Shown in pieces: positions 36,830 to 47,258 of a stretch of 64,000 nt of DNA. This DNA comes from Marinobacter persicus. Its GTDB lineage: Bacteria > Pseudomonadota > Gammaproteobacteria > Pseudomonadales > Oleiphilaceae. The stretch is from contig NZ_PTIV01000001.1 in assembly GCF_002934325.1 (NCBI RefSeq), positions 124,001-188,000 of the forward strand. Direction: 5' to 3'. The notes under the pieces are model-generated. The model worked only from the letters and a program-made list of their open reading frames with translations. It did no database searches and had not been told where the DNA came from. Numbering within the stretch: position 1 is the stretch's first letter; each line of letters begins with the position of its first letter. A program made the translations under genes and the position numbers.

Positions 36830-38365
36830 TTAGGACGAGACTGAATTCCCAGCCCCAAGAAACAACCGATACGCTTGGTTATCGGTCATGTTCTCGTACT
36901 CGAAGCCGACCTTGTCGAGCATCTTCTCGAAATCAGCCACCTCGCCCTCGTTCACTTGGGCACCCAACAGCACCCGGCTGTACGCCGCACCGTGGTTGCG
37001 GTAGTGGAACAGGGAGATGTTCCAACGGGTACCCAGCGACATCAGGAACTTGAGCAAGGCGCCCGGGCGCTCCGGGAACTGGAACTGGTACACCACCTCG
37101 TTGTTCACCGAGGGCGCATGGCCGCCCACCATGTGCCGGATGTGCTGCTTGGCCAGGTCGCTGTCGGTCAGGTCGATCACCGAGTAGCCGTCTTCACGCA
37201 GTTCCTGAACCAGCTCGTCGCGGCCATGGCCGCCAGCCTGGATCTGGATACCCACGAAGATCACCGCTTCGCGGTCGTCGGCGTAGCGGTAATTGAATTC
37301 AGTGATGCTGCGCTTGTGCAAGGCATTGATAAAGGTTTTGAACGCCCCCGGCTTTTCCGGAATGGTCACCGCCAGGATGGCTTCGCGTTTCTCGCCAATC
37401 TCGGTGCGCTCGGAGATGTAGCGCAGACGATCGAAGTTCATGTTGGCGCCACTAAGAACACCGGCGAGGTTTTCGCCTTCGATGCTCTCCCGCTCAACGT
37501 ACTTCTTCATGCCAGCCACCGCCAGTGCACCGGCTGGCTCCGCAATGGATCGGGTATCCCCGAACACGTCCTTGATGGCGGCGCAGATCTCGTCGGTGGA
37601 CACGGTGATCACCTCATCCACGCTGTCTTTGCAGATTTCCCAGGGCGCTTCACCGATCTGCCTTACAGCCACACCGTCGGCAAAGATGCCCACCTGCTCC
37701 AGCACTACACGTTCACCGGCCTCCAGTGCCGCTTGAAGACAGTTGGAATCTTCCGGCTCGACACCAATCACCTTGATCTCTGGACGCAGGTACTTGATGT
37801 AGGCCGCCATGCCAGCGATCAGGCCGCCGCCGCCCACGGGGATGAACACCGCGTGCAGGGGCTTGGAGAACTGCCACATCAGCTCCATGGCCACGGTGCC
37901 CTGGCCGGCGATAACGTCCGGATCATCATACGGCGGGATGTAGGTATAACCGTGCTTCTGGATCAGCTCCTGGGCATGGGCAGCGGCTTCATCAAACGCG
38001 TCGCCCTTGAGCACCACTTTGGCGCCCCGGTCGCGTACCGACTGCACTTTGATATCCGGCGTGGTCTGGGGCATGACAATCACCGCTTTGATACCCAGCT
38101 GTTTGGCCGACATCGCCACACCCTGGGCGTGGTTGCCGGCGGACGCGCAGATCACGCCTTTGGCTTTCTGTTCTTCCGAGAGCTGGGCAATCCGGTTATA
38201 GGCACCGCGAATCTTGAAGGAAAACACCGGCTGAAGGTCTTCGCGCTTAATCAGAATGTTATTGCCAAGGCGCTTGGACAGGCTACGGGCTTCAGTCAGG
38301 GGTGTTTCGATGGCCACGTCATAAACGCGGGCATCGAGGATCTTCTTGATATAGCGTTGCGGCAT
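36830..38365 (-). CDS. ilvA: Threonine ammonia-lyase, biosynthetic
   Basis: PLP enzyme that makes 2-oxobutanoate from threonine for isoleucine synthesis. ATG at 38365 gives 511 residues (MPQRYIKKILDARVYDVAIE). The PLP Lys is in FSFKIRGAYNR, the phosphate loop is PVGGGGLIAGMA, and two ACT-like regulatory regions occupy the C-terminus (about 335-510; FPERPGALLKFLMSLG). The two regulatory domains mark the allosteric, isoleucine-inhibited form. Divergent from rpiA, a common gammaproteobacterial pair. Confidence 0.97.
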   Translation of the reverse strand: MPQRYIKKILDARVYDVAIETPLTEARSLSKRLGNNILIKREDLQPVFSFKIRGAYNRIAQLSEEQKAKGVICASAGNHAQGVAMSAKQLGIKAVIVMPQTTPDIKVQSVRDRGAKVVLKGDAFDEAAAHAQELIQKHGYTYIPPYDDPDVIAGQGTVAMELMWQFSKPLHAVFIPVGGGGLIAGMAAYIKYLRPEIKVIGVEPEDSNCLQAALEAGERVVLEQVGIFADGVAVRQIGEAPWEICKDSVDEVITVSTDEICAAIKDVFGDTRSIAEPAGALAVAGMKKYVERESIEGENLAGVLSGANMNFDRLRYISERTEIGEKREAILAVTIPEKPGAFKTFINALHKRSITEFNYRYADDREAVIFVGIQIQAGGHGRDELVQELREDGYSVIDLTDSDLAKQHIRHMVGGHAPSVNNEVVYQFQFPERPGALLKFLMSLGTRWNISLFHYRNHGAAYSRVLLGAQVNEGEVADFEKMLDKVGFEYENMTDNQAYRLFLGAGNSVSS

Positions 38366-38499
38366 GATGGTTCCGGTTGCTGGTGAATGTCGGCATGAAA
38401 ACCAACAGTGTAGGAAGTTTGCACGGTTGCCGTCTATAAGCACAGGCCTTGCGGGCGTATAATAAACTTAAACTTACCAAGATCTCGGGGAGCGTTCCC

Positions 38500-39180
38500 A
38501 TGACTCAGGACGAACTGAAAAAAGCCGTGGCCCAGGCAGCCGTGGATTACATCGTGCCTCACCTGGATGACAACAGCGTTGTCGGCGTGGGAACCGGCAG
38601 CACCGCCAACTTCTTCATCGACCTGCTGGCCCAGCACAAGAACGATTTCGACGGCGCTGTCGCCAGCTCCGAAGCCACCGCTGAGCGTCTCAAGAAGCAC
38701 GGCATCCCGGTGTACGACCTGAACGCCGTGAACGGCATCGAGTTTTATGTGGACGGCGCCGACGAAACCAACGAACACCTTGAACTGATCAAAGGTGGCG
38801 GCGGCGCGCTGACCCGGGAAAAAATCGTGGCGGCGGTCGCGAAGACCTTCATCTGCATCGCCGATGAATCCAAGAAAGTGGACATCCTGGGCGACTTCCC
38901 CCTGCCGGTAGAGGTCATCCCCATGGCCCGTAGCCACGTGGGTCGCGAGATCGTGAGACTCGGCGGCGATCCGGTTTACCGGGACGGTTTCACCACCGAC
39001 AACGGCAACATCATCATCGATATTCACAATCTGGACATTTCCCGCCCGATTGCCATTGAAGAGAAACTCAACAACATTGTCGGCGTGGTCACCAACGGCC
39101 TGTTCGCCCGCCGTCCGGCAGACGTGCTACTGCTGGGCACCGGGGATGGCGTCAAGCGTATCGATCGCGACCATCAGTAA
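38500..39180 (+). CDS. rpiA: Ribose-5-phosphate isomerase A
   Basis: Pentose-phosphate pathway isomerase. ATG at 38500 with GGGGAG upstream gives 226 residues. Hallmarks are [53 protein letters not shown] with catalytic Asp/Glu, and [20 protein letters not shown] (38458-38463) is a likely -10 element. Divergent from ilvA. Confidence 0.97.
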   Translation: MTQDELKKAVAQAAVDYIVPHLDDNSVVGVGTGSTANFFIDLLAQHKNDFDGAVASSEATAERLKKHGIPVYDLNAVNGIEFYVDGADETNEHLELIKGGGGALTREKIVAAVAKTFICIADESKKVDILGDFPLPVEVIPMARSHVGREIVRLGGDPVYRDGFTTDNGNIIIDIHNLDISRPIAIEEKLNNIVGVVTNGLFARRPADVLLLGTGDGVKRIDRDHQ

Positions 39181-39288
39181 GACGGATATCTCGCCCGGCT
39201 CTGGTTTCTAACCAATCCGGGCTTCCGTATAATTCCGACGACTGTTTATCTGCAGGCACACCTGCCCAACTATCACAAAGGATCGCAC

Positions 39289-39816
39289 ATGCAATTCGAT
39301 AACATTCCCGCTGGCAAGAATCCGCCTGAAGACATCTACGTTGCCATCGAAATCCCGGCCAACAGCTCTCCGGTCAAGTACGAACTGGACAAGGACATGG
39401 GCGCCCTGCTGGTTGACCGCTTCATGGCCACCCCGATGTTCTACCCGGCCAACTATGGCTTCATTCCGCACACGCTGGCCGACGACGGTGACCCGCTGGA
39501 CGTGCTGGTGGTCACCCCCTACCCGATCCAGGCCGGCTGTGTGATTCGCTGCCGTCCGGTCGGCGTCCTGAACATGGAAGACGAAGCCGGCGGGGATGCC
39601 AAGCTGGTTGCCGTTCCGCACGACAAGCTGACCCAGACCTACCACAACGTCAGGGAAATCGAAGATCTGCCGGAACTGCTCCGCGACCAGATCCACCACT
39701 TCTTCGAGAACTACAAGACGCTGGAACCCGGCAAGTGGGTGAAGGTTCAGGGCTGGGCAAACGCCGACGCAGCCCGCAAGGCCATCGAAGAGGCGGTTGC
39801 CGCCTACAAGGGCTAA
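39289..39816 (+). CDS. ppa: Inorganic pyrophosphatase
   Basis: Hydrolyses pyrophosphate to drive biosynthesis. The 175-residue protein has [40 protein letters not shown] with the metal-binding Asp cluster, and the [19 protein letters not shown] region. Family I soluble enzyme of normal length. TATAAT at 39228-39233 is a likely -10 box. Ended by a strong bidirectional terminator. Confidence 0.97.
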   Translation: MQFDNIPAGKNPPEDIYVAIEIPANSSPVKYELDKDMGALLVDRFMATPMFYPANYGFIPHTLADDGDPLDVLVVTPYPIQAGCVIRCRPVGVLNMEDEAGGDAKLVAVPHDKLTQTYHNVREIEDLPELLRDQIHHFFENYKTLEPGKWVKVQGWANADAARKAIEEAVAAYKG

Positions 39817-39831
39817 GCTTTTCGCAGACAC

Positions 39832-39870
39832 AAAAAAGCCGGGCGGTTACCTCAACCGCCCGGCTTTTTT
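39832..39870. terminator. Bidirectional intrinsic terminator (ppa and DUF2333 gene)
   Basis: AAAAAAGCCGGGCGGTT-ACCTC-AACCGCCCGGCTTTTTT: 17-bp perfect stem with A run on one side and T run on the other. It serves both the rightward ppa and the leftward gene ending at 39892. Confidence 0.95.
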
Positions 39871-39891
39871 ATTTCTGAAATCCGTCTTGCG

Positions 39892-40944
39892 TTAACCGCG
39901 GGACAGCAGATCCCGAAGATCACTGATCGCAGCATTGGCCCGCGACAGGTACGAAGCCATGGTCAGGGAGTGGTTGGCCAGCACCCCGAAGCCGCTGCCA
40001 TTGAGGATCACCGGGCTCCACATGGTTTTCTGGGTGCCTTCGAGCTCGATAATGATCTGCTTCACACTGGCCATGGCGTTCTTGTCCTGCAACACACTCC
40101 GGAAATCCACCTCGATGGCCTTGAAGATGTGCAACAACGCCCAGGCGCTGCCCCTTGCCTCATAAAACACATCGTCGATCTCGGTCCACGGTGTCTTGAC
40201 GTCTTCACCGCCGGTCTCCTCGGCCAGGGGATCGTCCGGATTCACGTTAGCCACGGCGTCCGGGACGGAGGCCTTACCCACACTCTCACTCAGGGTGCGG
40301 GACAGGCTGCCCAGGCGGGTTTCCAGGTCCGCCAGCCAGTTGTTCAGATTATCCGCGCGGGCAAAGAACTGGGCATCACCCTGGCCCGGGGCGGACAGGC
40401 GATCCAGGTAGCGCTTGAGCGCAGTGATGCCCCGACGGTATTCGTTCTCGGTGGACGGTATCGCCCAGCTGCCGTTATCAAAATGGAATTGCGGCTCGGC
40501 AATCACCAGGTCCGGATCTTCCGCGGACTGGCTCTGGGACCGGCTGATGTCTTTACGCATGGCCCGCGACAGGTCCCGGAGCTGCACCAGCGCTCCGAAC
40601 TCCCAGTGCGGCATGTTGTCCAGCCAGAGGCCCGGAGGCGCAATATCGTTGGTGATGTAGCCACCCGGCTTTTCCAGCAGGGTTTCGGCAATGCGAATCA
40701 TGGTGGCGGTGGTGGCAAACCCCACCACCGGTTCCCGGTTCATCTCTGTGGCCAGGGTGCGGGTGTGTTCACGCACCGAGTAGGTGTCGGGCTCACTGCT
40801 CCAGTACATTCCCAGGACAACGGCCACCAGCAGGTAAATGACCAGCACAGCCAGCAAAAACTTTACAATCACGCCACTGCCGCCGGTGTAGTCCTTCACA
40901 TCTTCTTTCTTGTCTCTGAAAAACTGTCTGATTTTGCCCGACAT
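39892..40944 (-). CDS. DUF2333 family protein
   Basis: A 350-residue protein with a single N-terminal membrane helix (VIVKFLLAVLVIYLLVAVVL, about residues 25-45) and a large, probably periplasmic, domain. The family is conserved in marine gammaproteobacteria and pseudomonads with unknown function. Stretches like GFATTATMIRIAETLLEKPGG and WTEIDDVFYEARGSAWALLH are typical. ATG at 40944 is chosen because the upstream part of the frame overlaps the LapD-like gene. It follows that gene by 7 bases, so the two form an operon and may share a role at the cell envelope. Confidence 0.8.
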   Translation of the reverse strand: MSGKIRQFFRDKKEDVKDYTGGSGVIVKFLLAVLVIYLLVAVVLGMYWSSEPDTYSVREHTRTLATEMNREPVVGFATTATMIRIAETLLEKPGGYITNDIAPPGLWLDNMPHWEFGALVQLRDLSRAMRKDISRSQSQSAEDPDLVIAEPQFHFDNGSWAIPSTENEYRRGITALKRYLDRLSAPGQGDAQFFARADNLNNWLADLETRLGSLSRTLSESVGKASVPDAVANVNPDDPLAEETGGEDVKTPWTEIDDVFYEARGSAWALLHIFKAIEVDFRSVLQDKNAMASVKQIIIELEGTQKTMWSPVILNGSGFGVLANHSLTMASYLSRANAAISDLRDLLSRG

Positions 40945-40951
40945 AAGAGGT

Positions 40952-42952
40952 TCATTCTCCCGTTGATGACTGGTCAGCCGCAAAAGGCCGTCCAAGATGG
41001 TATCCCATTGCCCCATCAATACCCAGCTCACAGAGTACCGAGTATTCGGCCGCGGTTTCCACTCCCGTGGCGAAAACACGCACGCCACGGCTCCGGGCAA
41101 TACCAATGACCGATTCCAGCCAGAATCGGTTGTCGGCATGGCGATCCAGTTCATGGATGAAACTGTTGTCGATACGCATGCCGCCAAAGGGCAGATTCTT
41201 CAGATAACTGAAAGGTACGCCGCCCACACCAAAGCGGTCCACCAGCACCGGCACGCCCGACCGATACAACGCCATCACCAGCGCCGTCGCGGCATTACGG
41301 TGGTAACTCATCGCCAATTCCGGCACACCCACCCACAGCCGCCTGGCGGTGTAACCGGCACCGTCCAGCATGGACAAAAGATCGTCCCGAAAGCCTGCGT
41401 CCGCCACCGAACCCCGACCCAGGGAAATGGCCAACACCACGCCCGGATGCTCGCGCAGGTAATCCAGGGCACTGGCGACCAGAAGCCGGTCCACATCTTT
41501 CACCAGACCCAGGCGCTCCGCCACCGGCAGGAACAAGCCCGCCCTAAAGTCGCCCTCAGGCGTGCGAATGCGGGAAAAGACCTGGTAATGTACCAACTGA
41601 CGATCCTCTCCCCGCACCATGGGCTGCAGCCACATCGACAGGTTCCGGTGGCGAATGGCATCCACGATGATCTTGCGCCAGGCCTCCATATCATGATGCT
41701 GGCCATCACCGGCATCGGCCGCCTTCACGCCGGATTCTCCCTGCTCCCGAGCATCAACCAACGCCTCGTCCGCCGCCGCTAACAGCTCGCGAATGGTTTC
41801 ACTGGGGCGCGCCGGGGCCAGGCCAACCCACACCATGGTGTCCATGGGGGCCGCCAGGGCCGCGTATCGCTGCTCCAGCTCCTGGACCAATGCCGATGCC
41901 CAGCCGTGGGCATCGTGCAAGGACGCGCCGGGCAGGAAAACCGCAAACTCAGCCCCGGTCCGTCGTCCGGCGAAAGACTCCACGTGGTGACTGACAAAAG
42001 CTTCGAGAATGCCAGCCACTTCCTGCAGCAATTCGTCACTTTCCTGCTGACCGTAGGCGTGGCTGTAATCGGCAAAATATCCCAGCTGGATCAGCATCAG
42101 CACGCCGGGTGCGGCCTTTTCTTCCGACTCCACCTCGACCTTCAGTCGCTGGTCAAACGCCAGCCGACTGGCCAGGCCGGTCACCGGGTCTTCGTTGTTT
42201 ACCTTACGCAAGTGCTGGATGAGCTTGCCCTGCCCCAGAAACAGACGCCCCAGGTCATCGGCCATCTGGTTCATGGCGGCAGTGACCCGGTTCAGCTCCC
42301 GGGTCGAGCGCATATGAATGCGCTGACTGAAATTTCGTTGGCTCAGGGCGTGGGCCTGGGCTTCCAGCGCCTTGAGCGGGCGCAGCAGCCAGCGAAGCAT
42401 GATAAAGAGCGAAAGCAGCCCGATACCGCCAATCACCACCAACCCCATGAACAGGCCCATGGTGATGCGCCAGAGGTTGTCGTAGGCTCGCCCGGGATGA
42501 CTGACCACTCGCACCTTGCCAAGCCGTGACCAGCCCCGGACCACTTCTGCCTCGGCCATGGGCAGGGGCAGCTCCGCTATGGCCAGAAACCATTCCGGCG
42601 CGACTTGCGTGCGAAGCGCCATGGTTCTGCCAGCGATCACCGCGCCGTCATGGTCAACGTACTCAACCATCAGGTACTGGCCGCTATCGAAGACCGCATC
42701 AATCAGCGAAGAAGAGGCAACCGGATCGGTCCCATCAATCGCGTTGGACAACGAAAGCCCGGTCGCCGTTGCGCCATCCTGCGCATGCGCCTTCAACTGG
42801 TCCGCCACGTAGTCCCGGAAATACCCGTAACTGGTGACAAAAGCCGCCAGAAGCAGGGCCACCAGCAAGGTGCCTGTAAACAGCAATAACAATGTTTGAA
42901 GGGTAATGGCCCCCTGCTGCGCGCTCGCGCGTCCGCCACGTTTCCCTGCCAT
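40952..42952 (-). CDS. LapD-like c-di-GMP receptor (HAMP, degenerate GGDEF and EAL)
   Basis: Inner-membrane protein of 666 residues from ATG 42952 (GGGG site 9 bases upstream). Order: TM helix (about 15-40), a periplasmic LapD/MoxY-type domain with GQYLMVEYVDHDG, a second TM (about 160-190), HAMP (LLRPLKALEAQAHALSQRNF), a GGDEF domain and an EAL domain. Both catalytic motifs are lost: GGDEF reads RTGAEF and EAL reads YQVFSRI. DRFGVGGVPFSYLKNLPFGG keeps the fold. This matches LapD, which binds c-di-GMP and controls the LapG protease that frees adhesins. No lapG or large adhesin is in the window. Confidence 0.85.
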   Translation of the reverse strand: MAGKRGGRASAQQGAITLQTLLLLFTGTLLVALLLAAFVTSYGYFRDYVADQLKAHAQDGATATGLSLSNAIDGTDPVASSSLIDAVFDSGQYLMVEYVDHDGAVIAGRTMALRTQVAPEWFLAIAELPLPMAEAEVVRGWSRLGKVRVVSHPGRAYDNLWRITMGLFMGLVVIGGIGLLSLFIMLRWLLRPLKALEAQAHALSQRNFSQRIHMRSTRELNRVTAAMNQMADDLGRLFLGQGKLIQHLRKVNNEDPVTGLASRLAFDQRLKVEVESEEKAAPGVLMLIQLGYFADYSHAYGQQESDELLQEVAGILEAFVSHHVESFAGRRTGAEFAVFLPGASLHDAHGWASALVQELEQRYAALAAPMDTMVWVGLAPARPSETIRELLAAADEALVDAREQGESGVKAADAGDGQHHDMEAWRKIIVDAIRHRNLSMWLQPMVRGEDRQLVHYQVFSRIRTPEGDFRAGLFLPVAERLGLVKDVDRLLVASALDYLREHPGVVLAISLGRGSVADAGFRDDLLSMLDGAGYTARRLWVGVPELAMSYHRNAATALVMALYRSGVPVLVDRFGVGGVPFSYLKNLPFGGMRIDNSFIHELDRHADNRFWLESVIGIARSRGVRVFATGVETAAEYSVLCELGIDGAMGYHLGRPFAADQSSTGE

Positions 42953-43189
42953 GGCATTGTGCCCCGGATCAAGAAATGAGCAATTGCACACACAATTGAC
43001 AAACATTTACAGTCTTCAGCCTGCGCCGACACCACTAAACACTATAGACTCTACGCAGGAATAGCGGGAGCTTCTGAATCAGCCGAGAGTCAGCCAGAGG
43101 GTCCCCGAGTCTCTTACAACGTTCAACAACCAAAGACTCGTCCCCGGCCAACCGGTGACCAGTAGTGAAAGGAGGCAAGCTGGAGCGCA

Positions 43190-44803
43190 ATGAACGAGGA
43201 AAGCCAAAACGAAAAGCTCAGGCAGCATTTTGCCCGACGCGTCACGGCACAGGCCCGCGTAGTGCTCGATAGCTGGCAGAAGATCCACGACAACCCGGAC
43301 CAGGCGACTCTCTGGCGGGAGGAACTTGGCGGCGCCTGCGACAAACTCGTCCGCTACGCCAGGCGATTCGAGATGAAGGAGCACGCCAGTGCCGGCGAGC
43401 AGATCCTTCAGACCATCGCCGAGTGGCAACCGGATGCCCCGCTGACGGACACGCTGATCGAGCAACTCGAAGCAGGCTTTACCGCCTTGCGCAGCACCAC
43501 CCGCCGCAGCACCGACCCCGAGCAGGGCGCCGAGCCACAGCAGTACCGGCGCACTCCGGTGTATATTGCCCTGCCCAACGGCGAACTGACCGCCCGCCTG
43601 ATCCGTCAACTGGAATTCTTTGGCTTTCGCGCCTCCGCCTTCTGTTCCGCGGACGAACTGATTGAAGCCTGCGCCCTGAACAAACCCGAAACCATCCTCA
43701 TGGATGTGACATTTGGCGGTGAACCCAACAGCGGCATCGCAACCATTGAGCGCCTCCAGGCCCAGCACGAAACCCCCATTCCCATTATCTTTGTCAGCGA
43801 AGAGGACGGGACCATAGAAACCCGCCTGCGTGCGTCACGATGCGGTGGCGAAGAATTCTTCTTTCCCGCCGTGGACCCGGGGCAACTGATCGAGAAGATC
43901 GAAGCCTACACCCACGGCAACAACATCGAGCCTTATAAGGTATTGGTGCTGGATGACTCCAAGGCCCAGGCAAAGTACATGGAAACGGTGCTGAAAAAAG
44001 CCGGCATGATTGCCCACATCATCACCGACCCCATGGACATCATCCGTGCGTTGGAATCGTTTTCCCCGGAAATTATTATCCTGGACATGTACATGCCGGG
44101 CTGCACAGGGATGGAGATTGCCCGGGTGATCCGCCAGCAGGACAAGTTTCACAGCGTGCCAATCATCTACCTCTCCGCCGAGGAGGACCTGACCAAACAA
44201 CTTCAGGCCATGAGCCTGGGCGGCGACGACTTCCTGACCAAGCCGATCGACCCCAAACACCTGATTGCCACCCTGCACAACCGGGGGCGCCGGGCACGAT
44301 CCCTGCTGGCCCTGATGATCCGTGACAGCCTGACCGGCCTTTACAACCACACCCATACCCTGCACCTGCTTGAACAGGAAATTGTCCGGGCCCGGCAGAA
44401 AGACCAGCCCCTGTGCTTTGCCATGCTGGACATCGACTACTTCAAGAAGGTCAACGACACCTACGGCCACCCCATTGGCGACCGGATACTGCGAAGCCTG
44501 TCCATGTTTCTCAAGCAGCGACTGCGCAAAACCGACTACATTGGCCGCTACGGCGGCGAGGAATTTGCCATCATTCTTACCGGCACTGACCAGGACGGCG
44601 CCCGCCAGGTGCTGGACAGCATTCGCGAGAGTTTTTCCAACCTGCAGCATCAGGCCGGCGATCAGGAATTCACCGTCACCTTCAGCTGCGGCGTTGCCTG
44701 CTGGCAGGGTGAAAACTCCCAGGCGCTTTGTGAACGAGCCGACCGTGTGCTATACGCGTCCAAGGAGAAAGGACGGAACCAGGTCACCGTTGCCTGCGAT
44801 TGA
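43190..44803 (+). CDS. Diguanylate cyclase with two receiver domains
   Basis: Makes the second messenger c-di-GMP. The 537-residue protein has an N-terminal helical region (about 1-115) that may be Hpt-like, a degenerate receiver (about 122-233), and a second receiver with VLVLDDSKAQ, the phospho-Asp in IIILDMYMPGCTGMEIA and Lys in LTKPID. A GGDEF domain with the active GGEEF (455-459) follows. The product-inhibition site RKTD lies 5 residues before GGEEF, so feedback control by c-di-GMP is likely. It is divergent from the LapD-like receptor, so enzyme and sensor are neighbours. Confidence 0.92.
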   Translation: MNEESQNEKLRQHFARRVTAQARVVLDSWQKIHDNPDQATLWREELGGACDKLVRYARRFEMKEHASAGEQILQTIAEWQPDAPLTDTLIEQLEAGFTALRSTTRRSTDPEQGAEPQQYRRTPVYIALPNGELTARLIRQLEFFGFRASAFCSADELIEACALNKPETILMDVTFGGEPNSGIATIERLQAQHETPIPIIFVSEEDGTIETRLRASRCGGEEFFFPAVDPGQLIEKIEAYTHGNNIEPYKVLVLDDSKAQAKYMETVLKKAGMIAHIITDPMDIIRALESFSPEIIILDMYMPGCTGMEIARVIRQQDKFHSVPIIYLSAEEDLTKQLQAMSLGGDDFLTKPIDPKHLIATLHNRGRRARSLLALMIRDSLTGLYNHTHTLHLLEQEIVRARQKDQPLCFAMLDIDYFKKVNDTYGHPIGDRILRSLSMFLKQRLRKTDYIGRYGGEEFAIILTGTDQDGARQVLDSIRESFSNLQHQAGDQEFTVTFSCGVACWQGENSQALCERADRVLYASKEKGRNQVTVACD

Positions 44804-44833
44804 CCGGAAATCGTAAAAAGGGAGGTAAAATTC

Positions 44834-44926
44834 ATGAAACCAATGTCGAATATCGACATCGCGCAGCATCGACGACAATGCCAGCGTCAACGAAATGTCA
44901 TCGCACAGGCTCTTATTGCTGTGTAA
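44834..44926 (+). CDS. Possible 30-residue leader or small protein upstream of aroQ
   Basis: A short frame starting MKPMSNIDIAQHRRQCQRQR and ending NVIAQALIAV, with a near-perfect GGGAGGT ribosome site 7 bases before its ATG. It ends 36 bases before aroQ. The peptide is Gln/Arg-rich, has no membrane helix, and matches no family I know. It may be a regulatory leader for the aroQ-accB-accC genes or a chance frame. The strong ribosome site is the main support. Confidence 0.35.
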   Translation: MKPMSNIDIAQHRRQCQRQRNVIAQALIAV

Positions 44927-44962
44927 CCTCGCGCTTGGACACCAACAAAAACAGGCTTCGTC

Positions 44963-45403
44963 ATGTCGACCATCCTTGTACTACATGGTCCCAATCTCAA
45001 CATGCTCGGCACCCGGGAACCGGAGGTCTACGGCTATGAGACCCTGGCTGACATTGACGACCGCCTGCGCAGCAAGGCTGCCGAATCCGGCCACCACCTG
45101 CTGCACCTGCAATCCAACGCAGAATACGAATTAATTGAAAGAGTGCATGAAGCCCGGGCCGAAGGCGTGGATTTCCTGATCATTAATCCAGCTGCGTTCA
45201 CCCACACCAGCATCGCACTTCGTGACGCTGTTCTCGCTTCAGACATTCCGTTTATTGAAGTTCATCTTTCCAACGTGCATGCGCGGGAGTCTTTCCGCCA
45301 TCATTCCTACTTTTCCGATATCGCCGAGGGCGTTATCTGCGGGCTGGGCAGCCAGGGCTATGACCTTGCCCTGCAGGCGGCCCTGCAACGAATTCACCGA
45401 TAG
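44963..45403 (+). CDS. aroQ: 3-dehydroquinate dehydratase, type II
   Basis: Third step of the shikimate pathway. The 146-residue protein starts [20 protein letters not shown], with the flexible active-site loop, then [18 protein letters not shown] and [20 protein letters not shown] with the conserved Asn, His and Arg. The aroQ-accB-accC order is common in proteobacteria. Confidence 0.97.
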   Translation: MSTILVLHGPNLNMLGTREPEVYGYETLADIDDRLRSKAAESGHHLLHLQSNAEYELIERVHEARAEGVDFLIINPAAFTHTSIALRDAVLASDIPFIEVHLSNVHARESFRHHSYFSDIAEGVICGLGSQGYDLALQAALQRIHR

Positions 45404-45430
45404 ACCAGAGACAAAGAGACTGGAAACGCT

Positions 45431-45892
45431 ATGGATATTCGCAAAATCAAGAAACTGATCGAACTGCTGGAAGAGTCAGACGTCGAAGAGCTGGAAATCC
45501 AGGAAGGCGACGACTCGGTACGTATTTCCCGTCGCCGTGAGCAAGTTGCCGCGCCTGCACCGCAGGTGGCCCACTATGCCGCTCCGGCCGCCCCGGCACC
45601 GGCGCCCGCTCCGGCCGCTGAAGCCGCTCCGGCTGAAGCTGCACCGGCGGCCCCGTCTGGCCACGCCGTGAAATCTCCGATGGTTGGCACCTTCTACCGT
45701 GCTCCGTCCCCGACTTCCTCCCCGTTCGTGGAAGTTGGCCAGACCGTCAAGGAAGGTGACGTTGTCTGCATCGTTGAAGCCATGAAGATGATGAACCAGA
45801 TCGAAGCCGACAAGTCCGGCACGGTCACCGAAATTCTGGTCGAGAACGGCCAGCCGGTTGAATTTGACCAGCCTATGGTCGTCATTTCCTGA
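45431..45892 (+). CDS. accB: Biotin carboxyl carrier protein of acetyl-CoA carboxylase
   Basis: Carries the biotin between the two half-reactions of acetyl-CoA carboxylase. The 153-residue protein has an N-terminal domain ([20 protein letters not shown]), an Ala/Pro linker (about 40-75) and the biotinyl domain with [13 protein letters not shown], where Lys119 is biotinylated. Co-transcribed with accC 18 bases later. Confidence 0.97.
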   Translation: MDIRKIKKLIELLEESDVEELEIQEGDDSVRISRRREQVAAPAPQVAHYAAPAAPAPAPAPAAEAAPAEAAPAAPSGHAVKSPMVGTFYRAPSPTSSPFVEVGQTVKEGDVVCIVEAMKMMNQIEADKSGTVTEILVENGQPVEFDQPMVVIS

Positions 45893-45910
45893 ACTCGGTA
45901 AACGTAAATC

Positions 45911-47257
45911 ATGGCCATGTTAGATAAAGTTCTGATCGCAAACCGTGGTGAAATCGCTCTGCGTATTCTCCGCGCGTGCAAGGAACTGGGCATCAAGACC
46001 GTTGCCGTTCATTCCCAGGTCGACCGTGAACTCATGCACGTTCGTCTGGCGGATGAATCCGTGTGTATCGGCCCGAACAGCCCGGTTGACAGTTACCTGA
46101 ACATCCCGACCATCATCAGCGCGGCGGAAGTGACCGACTCCATGGGTATCCACCCGGGTTACGGCTTCCTGGCGGAAAACGCCGACTTCGCCGAGCAGGT
46201 CGAGAAAAGCGGCTTCCGATTCATTGGCCCGCGCGCCGAAACCATTCGCCTGATGGGCAACAAGGTTTCCGCCATTGAAGCCATGAAAGAAGCCGGTGTC
46301 CCCACCGTGCCTGGCTCCGACGGCCCGCTGACCGACGACGACGAGCGCACCCTGAAGATCGCCCGTGAAATCGGCTACCCGGTAATGATCAAGGCCGCCT
46401 CCGGCGGTGGTGGTCGCGGCATGCAGGTGGTGCATTCCGAAGCTGCCCTGCTTAAAGCCGTCCAGATCACCCAGACCGAAGCCAAGAATGCCTTCGGCGA
46501 TCCGACCGTGTACCTGGAGAAGTTCCTGGAGAAGCCACGCCACGTGGAAGTCCAGGTACTGGCCGACATGCACGGCAACGTCATTCACCTGGGTGACCGC
46601 GACTGCTCCATGCAGCGTCGTAACCAGAAGGTAATCGAGGAAGCGCCGGCACCGAACATCAACGAGGAATCCCGTCAGCGCACCTTCCAGGCCTGCGTGG
46701 ATGCCTGTAAGAAGATCGGTTACGTGGGCGCGGGTACCTTCGAGTTCCTGTACCAGGACGGCGAGTTCTACTTCATCGAGATGAACACCCGGGTACAGGT
46801 GGAGCATCCGGTGTCCGAAATGGTCACCGGCGTGGACATCGTTCGCGAGCAACTGCGCATCGCCAGCGGCGAGAAGCTGCAGTACAGCCAGGACGAGATC
46901 ACCATCTCCGGTCACGCCATGGAATGCCGGATCAACGCCGAAGATCCGAAAACCTTCGTGCCCAGCCCCGGCAAGATCAGCCACTTCCATGCCCCCGGCG
47001 GCAATGGTGTGCGCGTGGATTCGCACATGTACAGCGGCTACTCAGTGCCTCCGTACTACGACTCCCTGATCGCCAAGCTGATCACCTGGGGTGACGATCG
47101 TGAAATCGCCCGTCGTCGCATGAAGATCGCCCTGGACGAGATGCTGGTTGAAGGCATCAAGACCAACCAGGCCCTGCATCGGCAACTGCTGCGTGATGGC
47201 GGCTTCAAGCAAGTCGACTTCACCATCCATCACCTCGAAAACCTGATGCGGGACTGA
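45911..47257 (+). CDS. accC: Biotin carboxylase of acetyl-CoA carboxylase
   Basis: ATP-grasp enzyme that carboxylates the biotin of AccB. The 448-residue protein has [40 protein letters not shown], the glycine loop [14 protein letters not shown] and the metal/bicarbonate region [20 protein letters not shown]. The actual start may be the ATG two codons later. prmA follows after one base. Confidence 0.98.
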   Translation: MAMLDKVLIANRGEIALRILRACKELGIKTVAVHSQVDRELMHVRLADESVCIGPNSPVDSYLNIPTIISAAEVTDSMGIHPGYGFLAENADFAEQVEKSGFRFIGPRAETIRLMGNKVSAIEAMKEAGVPTVPGSDGPLTDDDERTLKIAREIGYPVMIKAASGGGGRGMQVVHSEAALLKAVQITQTEAKNAFGDPTVYLEKFLEKPRHVEVQVLADMHGNVIHLGDRDCSMQRRNQKVIEEAPAPNINEESRQRTFQACVDACKKIGYVGAGTFEFLYQDGEFYFIEMNTRVQVEHPVSEMVTGVDIVREQLRIASGEKLQYSQDEITISGHAMECRINAEDPKTFVPSPGKISHFHAPGGNGVRVDSHMYSGYSVPPYYDSLIAKLITWGDDREIARRRMKIALDEMLVEGIKTNQALHRQLLRDGGFKQVDFTIHHLENLMRD

Positions 47258-47258
47258 T

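Noticed and set aside
37001..38386. Long plus-strand frame opposite ilvA
   Set aside because: Antisense to a clear threonine ammonia-lyase; no independent support.
39191..39222. Terminator after rpiA
   Set aside because: GCCCGG and CCGGGC can pair with an inner TGGTT/AACCA stem, but there is no T run and the region also holds the likely ppa promoter; too weak to call.
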